The notes below the pieces were generated by a model, which was not told where the DNA came from, searched no databases, and saw nothing but the letters and a program-made list of their open reading frames with translations. Position numbers and translations under genes: made by a program. Positions 26,021 through 34,798 of a DNA stretch of 58,054 nucleotides are shown here, piece by piece (positions within the stretch are counted from its first letter, which is position 1; the number at the start of each line of letters is the position of its first letter). Origin of the DNA: Caldilineales bacterium (GTDB taxonomy: Bacteria; Chloroflexota; Anaerolineae; Caldilineales; Caldilineaceae); contig JAAXGZ010000053.1 of the NCBI GenBank assembly GCA_012271135.1, positions 1-58,054 of the forward strand, in the 5' to 3' direction.

Positions 26021-27006
26021 CTCAGGAGCGCGTCGGCCGTGCTACTCAACTCCAGCAGATCCTTCCCCGTGATGTCCACCATGCGACGATCGAATGGGGT
26101 GAGTTGAAGGCCTGAGACAACCTCGATTTCCCCGTCCCGAACCCTGACCGGAAAGCTGAAGACCACACCGGGCGGAGTGTCGTACTGCCCTTCGCCCACG
26201 ATGGCCATGCTGGTAGTCCGATCGCCGCCGGTGCCCAAGTGCCAATCCCGCACGTGGTCGGTAACGGCCACGGCCGCGCTGGCCGCACTGCTGGCCCCCC
26301 TGACCTCGATGACTTCCGCACCGCGGTTCTGGATCCTGGGTATGAATTGCTCCTCTATCCAGGCCTGATCCGAAAACAAGGGCCAGTCCCTGTGCCCGTT
26401 GATCGCGGCATGGGCCAGGCACGGATACTGCGTGGCGCTGTGATTGCCCCAGATGGCCACGTCCGCCACCTGGTCGGGCCGCACTCCGGCTGTGCGCGCA
26501 ACCAGGCTCACTGCCCGGTTGTGGTCGAGGCGCGTAAGGGCCGTGAACCTTGAAGCCGGAATGTCCGGTGCATGGCGATGGGCAATCAAGGCGTTGAGGT
26601 TTGCCGGATTGCCAACCACCGTTACCCGCACGTCATCGGCGGCCCGTGCGTTCAGGGCCTGTCCCTGGCTCCGGAAAATCGGCAGGTTGCTGCCGACCAG
26701 GTCCGCCCGGGACTCGCCGGCCCCGCGGGGCCGGGAACCCACCAGCAGCGCGTGCTGCCCGCCGTCGAAACCCTCCTCGGCGGAATCGGTCACGTCGATT
26801 CCGGCAAGCAGCTGGAAGGCGCAGTCCTCCAGTTCCATGGCCACGCCTTCCGCCTGGCGCATGGCCGATGGAATTTCAATCAGCGACAGGTAAACCGGCT
26901 GGCCGGCGCCCAGCATCTGTCCAGCCGCGATGCGGAAAACCAGCGCGTAGCCGACATTGCCGGCGGCACCGGTGACTGCCACTTTGATCGGGGCGAAAAG
27001 GGACAT
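26017..27006 (-). CDS. mdh: Malate dehydrogenase (NAD-dependent, cytosolic-like type)
   Basis: This TCA-cycle enzyme interconverts malate and oxaloacetate. The 329-residue product begins [27 protein letters not shown] (Rossmann motif GAAGNVG) and has the substrate-binding [12 protein letters not shown] region (Arg residues of the mobile loop), [13 protein letters not shown], the second Arg in [10 protein letters not shown] and the catalytic His in [11 protein letters not shown]. These features match the group of bacterial MDHs related to eukaryotic cytosolic enzyme and Thermus MDH, not the LDH-like group. The start at 27006 gives the standard N-terminus. It ends inside the promoter of the aromatic operon, so read-through could also feed that operon. 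Confidence 0.94.
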   Translation of the reverse strand: MSLFAPIKVAVTGAAGNVGYALVFRIAAGQMLGAGQPVYLSLIEIPSAMRQAEGVAMELEDCAFQLLAGIDVTDSAEEGFDGGQHALLVGSRPRGAGESRADLVGSNLPIFRSQGQALNARAADDVRVTVVGNPANLNALIAHRHAPDIPASRFTALTRLDHNRAVSLVARTAGVRPDQVADVAIWGNHSATQYPCLAHAAINGHRDWPLFSDQAWIEEQFIPRIQNRGAEVIEVRGASSAASAAVAVTDHVRDWHLGTGGDRTTSMAIVGEGQYDTPPGVVFSFPVRVRDGEIEVVSGLQLTPFDRRMVDITGKDLLELSSTADALLS

Positions 27007-27254
27007 GTCCAGAGTGTGGTATGAAAGGATGTGCGGGAAGGCAAGATGGCGCGGGCGCGCGGAGCGAGCCAAGCTCCATCTTACGCGAACCCGGTCCCGG
27101 CACCTTAATTCGGCGAGCGCTGGATCCGGCCACCCCTCACAGCCACACCCCCGAACAGGTCGTCAGGGGCCACGTGTACGGAGCGGACCGTCCTGCGGGG
27201 TACGGATGCTGTCAGAATGTAGCGAGATTTCCTGGAACAAGGCTGCACACAACC

Positions 27255-27863
27255 GTGATCGAGACTTGGGGCCGTTCCCTGTTGGCCCACGTCGAACTAC
27301 CCGTCGTGCGGTTCCTGCTGTGGTTGCGCCTGACGCCCAACCTTATCTCCTGGATCGGCTTGTGGCTGGCCGTAGCCACGGCCTACTTGATTGCGGCCGG
27401 GTGGACCCGATGGGGTGGGTTGGCCTACATCCTGGTGTCCGGCCTGGACAGTCTGGACGGCCTGCTGGCCCGCAACACGGGCCGCGTGACGCGATATGGA
27501 GCCTGCCTGGACAGCACTTTCGACCGTCTGTCCGAAATCTGCGTCCTGTTGGGACTGTTGATCCATTTGCAACTTGGCGGACCGATGCGCCTGCCGCTGA
27601 GCTGGAGCATTCCGTTGACCGCCGCGGTGATTGGGGCATCGGTGGTCGTGTCCTACGTCAAGGCCCGGGCGGAAGGCCTTGAGATTCCCGGCAAGGCTGG
27701 CTGGCTGCAGCGCAGCGAACGCATCGTGTTGCTGGGTGCCGGCCTGATGCTGAACGTGGCGGATGTGGTGCTGGTCCCCATGTGTCTGGCGCTGCTGGTC
27801 ACCATTGGCCAGAGGCTGCACTACGTAGCCCGCCACGATCGCAGCCCTGCCCGGGATGAATGA
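27255..27863 (+). CDS. CDP-alcohol phosphatidyltransferase (PgsA/phosphatidylinositol-phosphate synthase-like)
   Basis: This membrane enzyme swaps the CMP of a CDP-activated lipid for an alcohol. The 202-residue product has the complete family motif D-x2-D-G-x2-A-R-x8-G-x3-D-x3-D, spelled by LDSLDGLLARNTGRVTRYG and ACLDSTFDR, and about five to six membrane spans. The length and the YVKARAEGL segment resemble actinobacterial phosphatidylinositol-phosphate synthases, but PgsA- and Pss-type enzymes share the motif, so the alcohol acceptor is open. A GTG at 27255 is taken as start, as it leaves a short cytosolic N-terminus before the first span; the frame stays open upstream toward the divergent mdh gene. 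Confidence 0.82.
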   Translation: MIETWGRSLLAHVELPVVRFLLWLRLTPNLISWIGLWLAVATAYLIAAGWTRWGGLAYILVSGLDSLDGLLARNTGRVTRYGACLDSTFDRLSEICVLLGLLIHLQLGGPMRLPLSWSIPLTAAVIGASVVVSYVKARAEGLEIPGKAGWLQRSERIVLLGAGLMLNVADVVLVPMCLALLVTIGQRLHYVARHDRSPARDE

Positions 27864-27920
27864 GGCGGCGGCTCCCGGAACACGGTCGAATTTTGCAATG
27901 CACAGCCCCGGCAGGCCCCT

Positions 27921-28547
27921 ATGACTGCTATCGTTAACAGTATGGACGAGTCTGCGGGTCTCGTTTTGCTCCCTTCTTCACAGCCCCGACCCGACGTGAG
28001 AGTCAAGATTCCCACCGACCTTCTGGATGACGCCCGGAACGGCGATCCCGATGCCTTCAACCAACTTTTCGATCTGTGCTCGGGCCACATTTTCCGGTTC
28101 ATCTACACGCGCATCCCCGACCTCCAACTGGCGGAAGACCTCACAGGCAACGTGTTTCTCAAGGTCTACGAAGCCATCAACAGAGGTCAGCCGTGGAAGT
28201 ACACGTTTACTTCATGGCTTTACACCATTGCCAACAACCAGATTCGCGACCACATCCGCCGGGATGTACGGGCCGCATTCTTCCCCATCGACACGCACTT
28301 GAACCTACCTTCACGCGAACCGGACCCGTTCCGCGCCACGCGGGATTCCCTGGATGCCGAATCCCTGCGGGCGGCCATTGCCCGCCTACCCGACTCCCAG
28401 GCTCAGGTAATATCCCTCCGCTTCCTTGAGGGCTACGGCGTCAAGGAAGTGGCGGCGATTATGGGCAAGACCGAGGTATCCATCAGAGCGATGCAGTTCA
28501 GGGCCATCAAGGAACTCAGGGCTGCCTTGGCGCGGGACCTGGGTTGA
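27921..28547 (+). CDS. RNA polymerase sigma factor, ECF type
   Basis: This 208-residue protein has sigma region 2 (about 45-115: FNQLFDLCSGHIFRFIYTR, LAEDLTGNVFLKVYEAI, FTSWLYTIANNQIRDHIRRD) and region 4 (about 150-205: AIARLPDSQAQVISLRFLEG and GVKEVAAIMGKTEVSIRAMQ). A 35-residue N-terminal extension precedes region 2. It belongs to the extracytoplasmic-function group that redirects polymerase to special promoters. A small uncharacterised gene follows 16 bp downstream with a good ribosome site and is the natural candidate for its partner or regulator. The signal it answers is unknown. Confidence 0.93.
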   Translation: MTAIVNSMDESAGLVLLPSSQPRPDVRVKIPTDLLDDARNGDPDAFNQLFDLCSGHIFRFIYTRIPDLQLAEDLTGNVFLKVYEAINRGQPWKYTFTSWLYTIANNQIRDHIRRDVRAAFFPIDTHLNLPSREPDPFRATRDSLDAESLRAAIARLPDSQAQVISLRFLEGYGVKEVAAIMGKTEVSIRAMQFRAIKELRAALARDLG

Positions 28548-28563
28548 CCAAGGAGAGACCGAC

Positions 28564-28938
28564 ATGCCCCCGTCCGATCACCATGCGGAGTTTCCCCTGC
28601 TGTCGGAGGAAGATGGCCGCCTTGGCGCGTTGTTCGACCAAGCTGATCACCTGGCAGGCAACAGTGAACTTCAGGATCGGTATCTGGCGTCCCTTTCGGC
28701 CGCCGACCGCACTGTCGTCGAAGAGAGCCTGATCATAGCCAACGCGCTGCGACTGCTGGCCCAGGAGGCCACCCCGTCCATGTCGGGCCGGGCGCGCGCC
28801 CGAGTCCAACGCATGCTGTACGGCGACCTGGACTCGATTGCCGACGACGGTATCCGGACCGCAGGGCAAGCCGATGAAGGTTCCGTGTCCAGGCTCCGCT
28901 TCAACACCCTCAACAACGTCGAAGACCAAGACCTCTGA
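28564..28938 (+). CDS. Small acidic soluble protein downstream of the ECF sigma gene
   Basis: I do not recognise this 124-residue protein. It has AAGGAGAG a short distance before its ATG and good coding character, so it is likely real. It is mostly helical and acidic, with segments LGALFDQADHLAGN, LQDRYLASLSAADRTVVEESL and MSGRARARVQRMLYGDL. No membrane span and no HxxxCxxC zinc anti-sigma motif is visible, unlike typical ECF anti-sigma factors. Its position 16 bp after the sigma gene suggests a regulatory partner, but that is inference only. Confidence 0.65.
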   Translation: MPPSDHHAEFPLLSEEDGRLGALFDQADHLAGNSELQDRYLASLSAADRTVVEESLIIANALRLLAQEATPSMSGRARARVQRMLYGDLDSIADDGIRTAGQADEGSVSRLRFNTLNNVEDQDL

Positions 28939-28987
28939 CCGCGTGGTCTCCCGGCCGGGCACGAAGCCTCCCGGAAACCCGCAAATA

Positions 28988-29017
28988 TTGCGCCTGCAGT
29001 TCGGCCGCCGCTACAAT
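28988..29017 (+). promoter_or_regulatory. Candidate promoter of the ffh-rpsP-khpA-rimM operon
   Basis: TTGCGC (28988-28993), 18 bp and TACAAT (29012-29017) precede ffh. A perfect 12-bp palindrome GTGGCGCGCCAC (29048-29059) lies in the 5' leader; its role is unknown. Confidence 0.4.
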
Positions 29018-29089
29018 GTGCGGCCCCGTTCGCGCGGGCCGGTCGACGTGGCGCGCCACCGTCCGATTTAACTCCATGTGCTGGCAAGC

Positions 29090-30454
29090 ATGTTCGATTC
29101 GCTGAGCCAAAGACTTCAGAACACATTCGACGCCCTGTCGCGCAAGGGGCGACTGGACGAGAAGGACATTACAGCCGGCATGCGCGAAATCCGCATGGCA
29201 CTGCTGGAGGCGGACGTCAACTACCGGGTGGTCAAGGACTTCACCCAGCGCATTCGGGAGCGCGCCACCGGGACCGAAGTCCTACAAAGCCTGACCCCCG
29301 GCCAGCAGATGGTCAAAATCGTGCATGCGGAGTTGATTTCCCTGCTGGGCGAACCGGCGCCGCTGAACTTTGCCGGCCAGGCACCCCATGCTCTGGCCCT
29401 GGTGGGCCTGCAGGGCGTGGGCAAGACCACGATGGCGGCCAAGCTGGCCGTGCACCTGCGCAGACGGGGCCAGACTCCGCTCCTGGTGGCCGCGGATGTG
29501 CAGCGGCCGGCTGCGATCGATCAGCTTGAGACCCTTGGCAGGCAAATTGACGTTCCGGTGTTCGCCCAGCGCGCAGGTGCCCGAGCACCCGACATCGCGG
29601 CCCGCGCCATGAAGTTTGCCCGCAGCAAGGCGCATACTGTCTGCATCCTGGACACGGCCGGCCGCACCCAAATCGACTCCGTGCTGATGGCGGAGCTCAC
29701 CGAGATCAAGGATCGGGTCAATCCGGCCGAGACCCTGCTGGTTGTGGATGCCATGACCGGCCAGGAAGCCGTCAACGTGGCGGAGGGCTTCCTGGCCAGC
29801 GTGCCCCTCACCGGATTGATCATGACCAAGGTGGATGGCGATGCCCGCGGGGGCGCCACGCTCAGCGTACGTCAGGTGACCGGGGTCCCGGTGAAATTCA
29901 TGGGGACCAGTGAGCAGATGGACGGTCTCGACGTGTTCGAGCCCGAACGGATGGCCAGCCGCATTCTGGGCATGGGGGACGTCCTTACCCTCATCGAGAA
30001 GGCCGAGCAGTTTCTGGACGACGAACAGAGCGAAAGGCTGGGCGACAAAATGGTCCGTGGCCAGCTCGACTTCGAGGATTTCCTCGACCAGTTGCGCTCG
30101 CTCAAGCGGATGGGCAGTTTGTCCGACCTTCTGAAACTCCTGCCGGGCGCCCGAAATCTGCTCGCGGATCTCGACGAAGAGGACATGGAGCACAACCTGA
30201 AGCAGAGCGAAGCCATCGTCAACAGCATGACACTGCAGGAACGGCGCAACCCCAGCGTGCTCAACGGCAGCCGACGCCGCCGCATTGCGGCCGGCAGTGG
30301 CACGCGCGTACAGGACGTGAACGACCTCCTCAAGCGCTTCCGCGAGGCTCAGGGCATGATTAAGGAGATGTCGGGAGGCGGCCGCGGCCGCGGGCGCCAG
30401 CGTGGCCGCATGCGGCACATGAAGCGACTGATGGCGGGGCAGGATCTCCGCTGA
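29090..30454 (+). CDS. ffh: Signal recognition particle protein Ffh (SRP54)
   Basis: Ffh binds signal peptides of nascent membrane proteins together with SRP RNA and delivers them to FtsY. The 454-residue product has the N domain (FDSLSQRLQNTFDALSRKG), the GTPase G domain with GLQGVGKTTMAAKLA (P-loop), AADVQRPAAIDQL, DTAGRTQID, MTKVDGDARGG and GTSEQMDGLDVFEPERMASRI (cut for length), and the methionine-rich M domain (about 300-440) ending in a Gly/Arg-rich tail. The ATG at 29090 gives the usual MFDSL start. It heads a ribosome-related operon with rpsP, khpA and rimM. Confidence 0.97.
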   Translation: MFDSLSQRLQNTFDALSRKGRLDEKDITAGMREIRMALLEADVNYRVVKDFTQRIRERATGTEVLQSLTPGQQMVKIVHAELISLLGEPAPLNFAGQAPHALALVGLQGVGKTTMAAKLAVHLRRRGQTPLLVAADVQRPAAIDQLETLGRQIDVPVFAQRAGARAPDIAARAMKFARSKAHTVCILDTAGRTQIDSVLMAELTEIKDRVNPAETLLVVDAMTGQEAVNVAEGFLASVPLTGLIMTKVDGDARGGATLSVRQVTGVPVKFMGTSEQMDGLDVFEPERMASRILGMGDVLTLIEKAEQFLDDEQSERLGDKMVRGQLDFEDFLDQLRSLKRMGSLSDLLKLLPGARNLLADLDEEDMEHNLKQSEAIVNSMTLQERRNPSVLNGSRRRRIAAGSGTRVQDVNDLLKRFREAQGMIKEMSGGGRGRGRQRGRMRHMKRLMAGQDLR

Positions 30455-30484
30455 CACCAACAACCCTCAGGAGACCCCTACACA

Positions 30485-30763
30485 GTGGTTCGCATTCGAC
30501 TGGTGCGCAAAGGCACCAAGAACAAACCGACCTACCGCATCCTGGTCGCGGATCAACGCAAGGCCACCAGCGGCAGTTTCATCGAAAACATCGGGCATTT
30601 CAATCCGCGCACCGAACCGGAAACCATCGTTGTGGACGTGGAACGGGCCAACCACTGGATTGCCCGCGGCGCACAGCCGACACCGGCCGTGCAGCGTCTG
30701 CTGAAAGCTGCCGCCGCCGAAGCCGCGCCCGCGACCGAAACGGACGAACATGTCGACGCATGA
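30485..30763 (+). CDS. rpsP: 30S ribosomal protein S16
   Basis: The 92-residue product begins VRIRLVRKGTKNKPTYRILV, and contains GSFIENIGHFNPRTEPETIV and ANHWIARGAQPTPAVQRLL, the full S16 signature. It binds 16S rRNA early in 30S assembly. The start is GTG at 30485 with AGGAG upstream. The C-terminal tail is short and Ala/Glu-rich. The gene overlaps khpA by 14 bp, so translation is coupled. Confidence 0.97.
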   Translation: MVRIRLVRKGTKNKPTYRILVADQRKATSGSFIENIGHFNPRTEPETIVVDVERANHWIARGAQPTPAVQRLLKAAAAEAAPATETDEHVDA

Positions 30764-31073
30764 CGTAGACGACACCATCGACCGCATCGGCCAGCTCGTA
30801 ACCTGGGTCGCCTCGACTCTGGCGCAGCATCCGGACGATGTCGAGGTGGAAGCGCACCAGTACGACCAGGACCTGGAATTCAACCTCCTAGTGCACCAGG
30901 AAGACATGAAGTTCATCATTGGACGCAACGGGGACAACATCCGTGCTCTCCGGGCCCTGGTCAAGGCGTCGTCGACCAGTCCGCACGCCCATGTCGCCCT
31001 GCACGTGGACTCCTGGCAGGAAATCGGAGATGGCCTGACACCGACCGAGCGTGGGCAGGACGACCTGGCCTGA
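30750..31073 (+). CDS. khpA: KH-domain RNA-binding protein KhpA (YlqC)
   Basis: This 107-residue protein has a single type II KH domain with the RNA-binding GRNGDNIRALRALVKA loop (GxxG = GRNG). The N-terminal extension is longer and more acidic than the 75-80 residues of most KhpA proteins. It sits in the conserved rpsP-khpA-rimM order, where KhpA, with KhpB, acts as a small-RNA/mRNA-binding regulator in other bacteria. Only KhpA is seen here. Confidence 0.9.
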   Translation: MSTHDVDDTIDRIGQLVTWVASTLAQHPDDVEVEAHQYDQDLEFNLLVHQEDMKFIIGRNGDNIRALRALVKASSTSPHAHVALHVDSWQEIGDGLTPTERGQDDLA

Positions 31074-31097
31074 ACTGCCCCATACCGGTGGCCACCG

Positions 31098-31631
31098 ATG
31101 GCACCTTCCTATCCCGACGACCACTTCGTCGTCGGACGCGTCGAGAAGCCCCACGGCATCAAGGGCGAGGTAGTCATACGCGTCATCACCGACAACAACG
31201 GGCGGTTCGCCCCACGGCAGATTCTGCACAGCACCCACGGGCGGAGTCCGCTGACGGTCCTGTCCACGCGGCGCCACAAGCAAGCGCTGCTCGTGCGGTT
31301 CGTTGAGGTTGGGGACAGAACTGCAGCCGAATCCCTGCGCGGTGCCTGGTTGTCCGTTCCGGAAGCGGACGTGCCGGAGCCGGAGCCGGGAACCTGGTGG
31401 ATTCACGACATTGTCGGTTCATCCGTCACCACTGATGTCGGCCTGTATTTGGGTGTGGTGACCGACGTGGCCGCGACCGGAGCCAACGATGTCTGGGAGG
31501 TGCGCCCGACTCCGGAACTGGGGCTCAGCCAGCCAATTCTGCTACCGGCCATCCGCGAAGTAGTGACCGAGGTGGACATCCCCGGCCGATCAGTGATCGT
31601 GCATCTGCTGCCGGGTCTGCTGCCCAAGTAG
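31098..31631 (+). CDS. rimM: 16S rRNA processing protein RimM
   Basis: RimM assists 30S head assembly and binds S19. The 177-residue product has the N-terminal barrel with FVVGRVEKPHGIKGEVVIRV, and the PRC-barrel C-terminal domain with WWIHDIVGSSVTTD, GLYLGVVTDVAATGANDVWEV and LLPAIREVVTEVDIPGRSV (each the family pattern). It normally precedes trmD and rplS, but here the operon ends and a sugar-nucleotide gene follows 84 bp later. Confidence 0.95.
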   Translation: MAPSYPDDHFVVGRVEKPHGIKGEVVIRVITDNNGRFAPRQILHSTHGRSPLTVLSTRRHKQALLVRFVEVGDRTAAESLRGAWLSVPEADVPEPEPGTWWIHDIVGSSVTTDVGLYLGVVTDVAATGANDVWEVRPTPELGLSQPILLPAIREVVTEVDIPGRSVIVHLLPGLLPK

Positions 31632-31715
31632 GATAAGATACGGACCAGACCAGAAAAGGGTTCGCCCGTGCAGTAGCCGGTCGGATACCCTGCCACGCCT
31701 TGGAAGCAATCATCG

Positions 31716-32759
31716 ATGATAGGCGTAATCCTAGCTGGCGGCAGTGGGAATCGCCTGTGGCCTCGCAGTCGACAGCAGACTCCCAAGCAGTTCGACGATC
31801 TGCTGGCACAGGGGGAATCGCTGCTACAAGCGACCTGCCGCCGGGTCTCTCCGTTGCTGTCACCCGCGCGCACTTGGGTGGTGACCGGCCGCAACACCTC
31901 CCATTTGGTCGCCCAACAGCTTCCGTACCTTGACCGCGCGCGGATCCTGACCGAGCCGGAAGGCCGCAACACCGCCCCCGCTTTCGCCTGGGTGTTGGCC
32001 CATCTGCCGCCCGACGCGGACAGCGAGATTGCGATCTGGCTGCCATCGGACCACTGGATCCAGGACGAGGCTGCTTTCTGCCGGGCCTTGGCCCGCGCGT
32101 CCGAGCTCGCGGCCGACGGCTCCCTAGTGCTGCTTGGCGCCGTGCCCGATCATCCACACACGGGGTACGGGTACATCAGACTGGGCGCCCCGCTGGCCCC
32201 GGCCGGCACCCCACCCGCCGCGCGTGTGCGCAGCTTCCGCGAGAAGCCGGATGCCGCGGCCGCCGCACGCCTGCTCGAGCGCGGCAACTGCCTCTGGAAT
32301 TGTGGCATCCTCGTCAGCCGCGTCGACAACCTGCGCCACCGCCTAACACAATGCGCTCCGGACCTGCTGGAAGCGGCCCGCAATCCGGGCCCGAACGGCG
32401 AAACATGGAAGGCATTGGATCCATGCAGCATCGATCAGGTGGTCATTGAACAGGCCGCCGACTGCACGGTGGTCCATCTCGAGACAGGCTGGACCGACCT
32501 GGGCAGCTGGGACGCACTCGAGCGCATACTGGAAAAGGACGGGGATGCCAATGTCGTAGTCGGCGATAGGGTCGTCACCGTCGACAGCCAACACAACATC
32601 GTCTTCGCCAACGGACGCCTGGTCGCAATGGTTGGCGTTCAGGACTTGGTCGTCGTGGACACCCCCGATGCCCTGCTGGTGGGACGCAAGAACCACATGC
32701 AGTCCGTCAAGTCCATCATCGCAGCAATCGAAGAATCAGGCCTCGGTGGAATGACATGA
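31716..32759 (+). CDS. manC: Mannose-1-phosphate guanylyltransferase (GDP-mannose pyrophosphorylase)
   Basis: This enzyme makes GDP-mannose from GTP and mannose 1-phosphate for polysaccharide or glycolipid synthesis. The 347-residue product begins MIGVILAGGSGNRLWPRSRQ (nucleotide-binding G-G-x-G-x-R-L-x-P-x-S) and has TPKQFDDL, LTEPEGRNTAPAFAW, WLPSDHWI and the sugar-phosphate site FREKPDAAAA, plus WNCGILVSR and TDLGSWDAL near the end. It lacks the C-terminal phosphomannose isomerase domain, so it is the short monofunctional form. Its stop overlaps the next gene's start (ATGA). Confidence 0.93.
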   Translation: MIGVILAGGSGNRLWPRSRQQTPKQFDDLLAQGESLLQATCRRVSPLLSPARTWVVTGRNTSHLVAQQLPYLDRARILTEPEGRNTAPAFAWVLAHLPPDADSEIAIWLPSDHWIQDEAAFCRALARASELAADGSLVLLGAVPDHPHTGYGYIRLGAPLAPAGTPPAARVRSFREKPDAAAAARLLERGNCLWNCGILVSRVDNLRHRLTQCAPDLLEAARNPGPNGETWKALDPCSIDQVVIEQAADCTVVHLETGWTDLGSWDALERILEKDGDANVVVGDRVVTVDSQHNIVFANGRLVAMVGVQDLVVVDTPDALLVGRKNHMQSVKSIIAAIEESGLGGMT

Positions 32760-33553
32760 TTCATGTTTCCGATTCGCGGGTGAGGAGCTTCATCCGGCCT
32801 CTCATCAAGTATGTGGTCGTCATCGCCTTCAGCCTGGCCGCAGGCATCGCCCTGGCGTGGTACGTGTGGCCCGTCCAGTGGCAAGGAGCACTGCCAGCCG
32901 ATCTGCTCGGCGCATACAAAATCCTGATCGTCAACAGCTTGGCCGAGGACCAGCAGATCAGCGGTTCGGACTCGCTGTCCCCCGGTGCAGCCAAAATTCT
33001 TGGCTACATTGCATCGGATCCGAGACTGGCGGTCAACGAGGCGCTGGGCCTCCTGCGCGCCGACGGAAGTTCTGGCTTGATCCTGGACGACGGCGATCAG
33101 GAATTGATCGAAGCCAATCTCCTGGCCCTACAGGGTGTGCTCATCGACGGCCCGCAGACACCTGACGGGAGCACCTTGCCCGTTTCGGAAGGAAGTCGGC
33201 CTCCGGAACTGGTCAGGGACAACCGGTTCATTCAGTTGTTCTCGCTGTTGAGCAGTTTGGTCCTGGTCGCAGGCCTGTTGTTTGTGGCTTGGCGTTTGAT
33301 TGCCCAGGAGGCGGCTACGAGAACGGAAGGCGAGGCGGTGGCTAACCTGCACTCCGAAGTCGATCTGGGTGCAGGAGGCGGTCTCCGGGACCCATTCGGG
33401 AAGTTCACCGGATTCCTGGAACGGGCCCGCACCCGGTTGCGCGATGTAGGCCTGACCCGATTTGGGACCGAGGCCTCAGCTTCGGAGGACGAGGCCGCGG
33501 AGTTGGAGGACCCCGAGTATCAGGAGTACCGGGAACCGCGGCCCCGACGCTGA
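32756..33553 (+). CDS. Bitopic membrane protein of unknown function, coupled to manC
   Basis: I do not recognise this 265-residue protein. It has an N-terminal membrane span (YVVVIAFSLAAGIALAWYVW, about 19-38), an extracytoplasmic region of some 120 residues with a short regular pattern (AVNEALGLLRADGSSGLIL), a second span (LFSLLSSLVLVAGLLFVAWRL, about 160-180) and a cytosolic acidic/Pro-Glu-rich tail ending in EEDPEYQEYREPRPRR-like residues. ATGA overlap with manC points to a shared role in envelope polysaccharide or glycolipid production, but this is context only. It may be specific to this lineage. Confidence 0.72.
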   Translation: MIHVSDSRVRSFIRPLIKYVVVIAFSLAAGIALAWYVWPVQWQGALPADLLGAYKILIVNSLAEDQQISGSDSLSPGAAKILGYIASDPRLAVNEALGLLRADGSSGLILDDGDQELIEANLLALQGVLIDGPQTPDGSTLPVSEGSRPPELVRDNRFIQLFSLLSSLVLVAGLLFVAWRLIAQEAATRTEGEAVANLHSEVDLGAGGGLRDPFGKFTGFLERARTRLRDVGLTRFGTEASASEDEAAELEDPEYQEYREPRPRR

Positions 33554-33565
33554 AGCCGGAGGGAC

Positions 33566-33597
33566 AAAAAAAGGATTGGCTCCGCCTCAACGGAGCC
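33566..33597 (-). terminator. Intrinsic terminator after dgt
   Basis: On the minus strand GGCTCCG (33597-33591), a 6-nt loop and CGGAGCC (33584-33578) are followed by AATCC and seven T residues (33572-33566). The stem includes the dgt stop codon. Confidence 0.7.
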
Positions 33598-34798
33598 GCG
33601 CGTCCATGTCCAGTAGAAAACGATCCGTCATGGTCGCGATATAGGCGCCGACCACGGCTCGCCGATCCCGGCGGTCCAGTTCGGTCCGCCAGGTCGGCGG
33701 CAACTGCGACGGCTCCGAGACCAGAGCCGCAAACACCCGTCGAATTGCATCCACTCCTGCCATGGCACGGACCCGCACCTTGCCGGTTCGGTAGAAGTTG
33801 ACCGTCAGGAACCGCCGCAACTCGCCGTACATGGATTCCAACTCGGAATCCAGACGCACCAAGGGCTGATCACCGCACCGCCGCACGTCGGCGAGACTGC
33901 GAATGTTGCAGTTCTGCAGGTTTCTGACGGTAGCCTCCACGCAGTCGCCGATGGCCTGGCCCACCATCTCGGTAATCAGCACCTTGCGGGAGGTCGAAGA
34001 ATCCAGGTCGGCCTCCTCCAGTTCACGGTTTGCAGCATGCGCCAAAACACGCCGGTACACTTCCAATTCCCTGACAGCTCCAGCCAAACGTTGGCTGTTC
34101 CCTTCACCAAAGCGCATCAGATCGTCCAAATCGCTTGAGTTGTAGGCAATTTCGTCGGCTAGGTTGCTGATCTGGGCCTCCAACGATGCAGCTTCCCAAG
34201 ACCGCAGCCCTTCCTCTTCCACCCGTTCAATCTGACGGGCCGACGGCGCGGACCCGTGCTTGAGAACGCCTTCCCTTACCTCGTACGTGAGGTTGAGGCC
34301 GGGTCTGTCCGGTCGGCGCCGTTCCCGCACATCCAGCAGTTCAAACGTAAACAGGTTGTGGTCAAAGCCACCGGCATCGGACAACAGCTTGTTCAAGGTC
34401 TGCTCTCCTTCGTGTCCGAACGGAGGGTGTCCTAGGTCGTGTGCAAGGCAAATGGCTTCAACCAGATCCTCGTTGACGTTCAGCCGACGCGCAACGGAAC
34501 GGCCAATCTGCGCCACCTCCAGACTGTGCGTGAGCCGCGTCCGGACATGATCGCTGCCAGGCAACGGCTGCACCTGGGTCTTGTGGGCCAGACGACGAAA
34601 GGCGCGCGAGTGGACAATCCTGTCCCGGTCCCGCTGAAAGCACGTGCGCCACTCGTCGACCGCCTCCGGCTGGACGCGACCACGGCTGTGCAGACTGCAC
34701 ACGGCGTACGGCGCCAGCGTCGCGAGCTCCCTTTGTTCCAGGCACTTCCGATCCACCAGTGCAGGCCGGACAACGGCTGTCCCTCTCTGCATCGGCAT
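33587..34798 (-). CDS. dgt: Deoxyguanosinetriphosphate triphosphohydrolase-like protein (HD domain)
   Basis: This hydrolase removes triphosphate from dNTPs, helping control dNTP pools. The 403-residue product has the HD-domain metal ligands in RTRLTHSLEVAQIGR (His), AICLAHDLGHPPFGHEGEQ (His-Asp) and the later Asp in ISNLADEIAYNSSDLDDL. The YNSSDLDD motif and RFRRLAHKTQV-like N-terminus place it with dGTPase-like (type 2) enzymes that often act on several dNTPs. The ATG at 34798 overlaps the SDR stop (TGATG). A terminator follows at once. Whether dGTP is the true substrate cannot be read from sequence. Confidence 0.9.
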   Translation of the reverse strand: MPMQRGTAVVRPALVDRKCLEQRELATLAPYAVCSLHSRGRVQPEAVDEWRTCFQRDRDRIVHSRAFRRLAHKTQVQPLPGSDHVRTRLTHSLEVAQIGRSVARRLNVNEDLVEAICLAHDLGHPPFGHEGEQTLNKLLSDAGGFDHNLFTFELLDVRERRRPDRPGLNLTYEVREGVLKHGSAPSARQIERVEEEGLRSWEAASLEAQISNLADEIAYNSSDLDDLMRFGEGNSQRLAGAVRELEVYRRVLAHAANRELEEADLDSSTSRKVLITEMVGQAIGDCVEATVRNLQNCNIRSLADVRRCGDQPLVRLDSELESMYGELRRFLTVNFYRTGKVRVRAMAGVDAIRRVFAALVSEPSQLPPTWRTELDRRDRRAVVGAYIATMTDRFLLDMDARLR

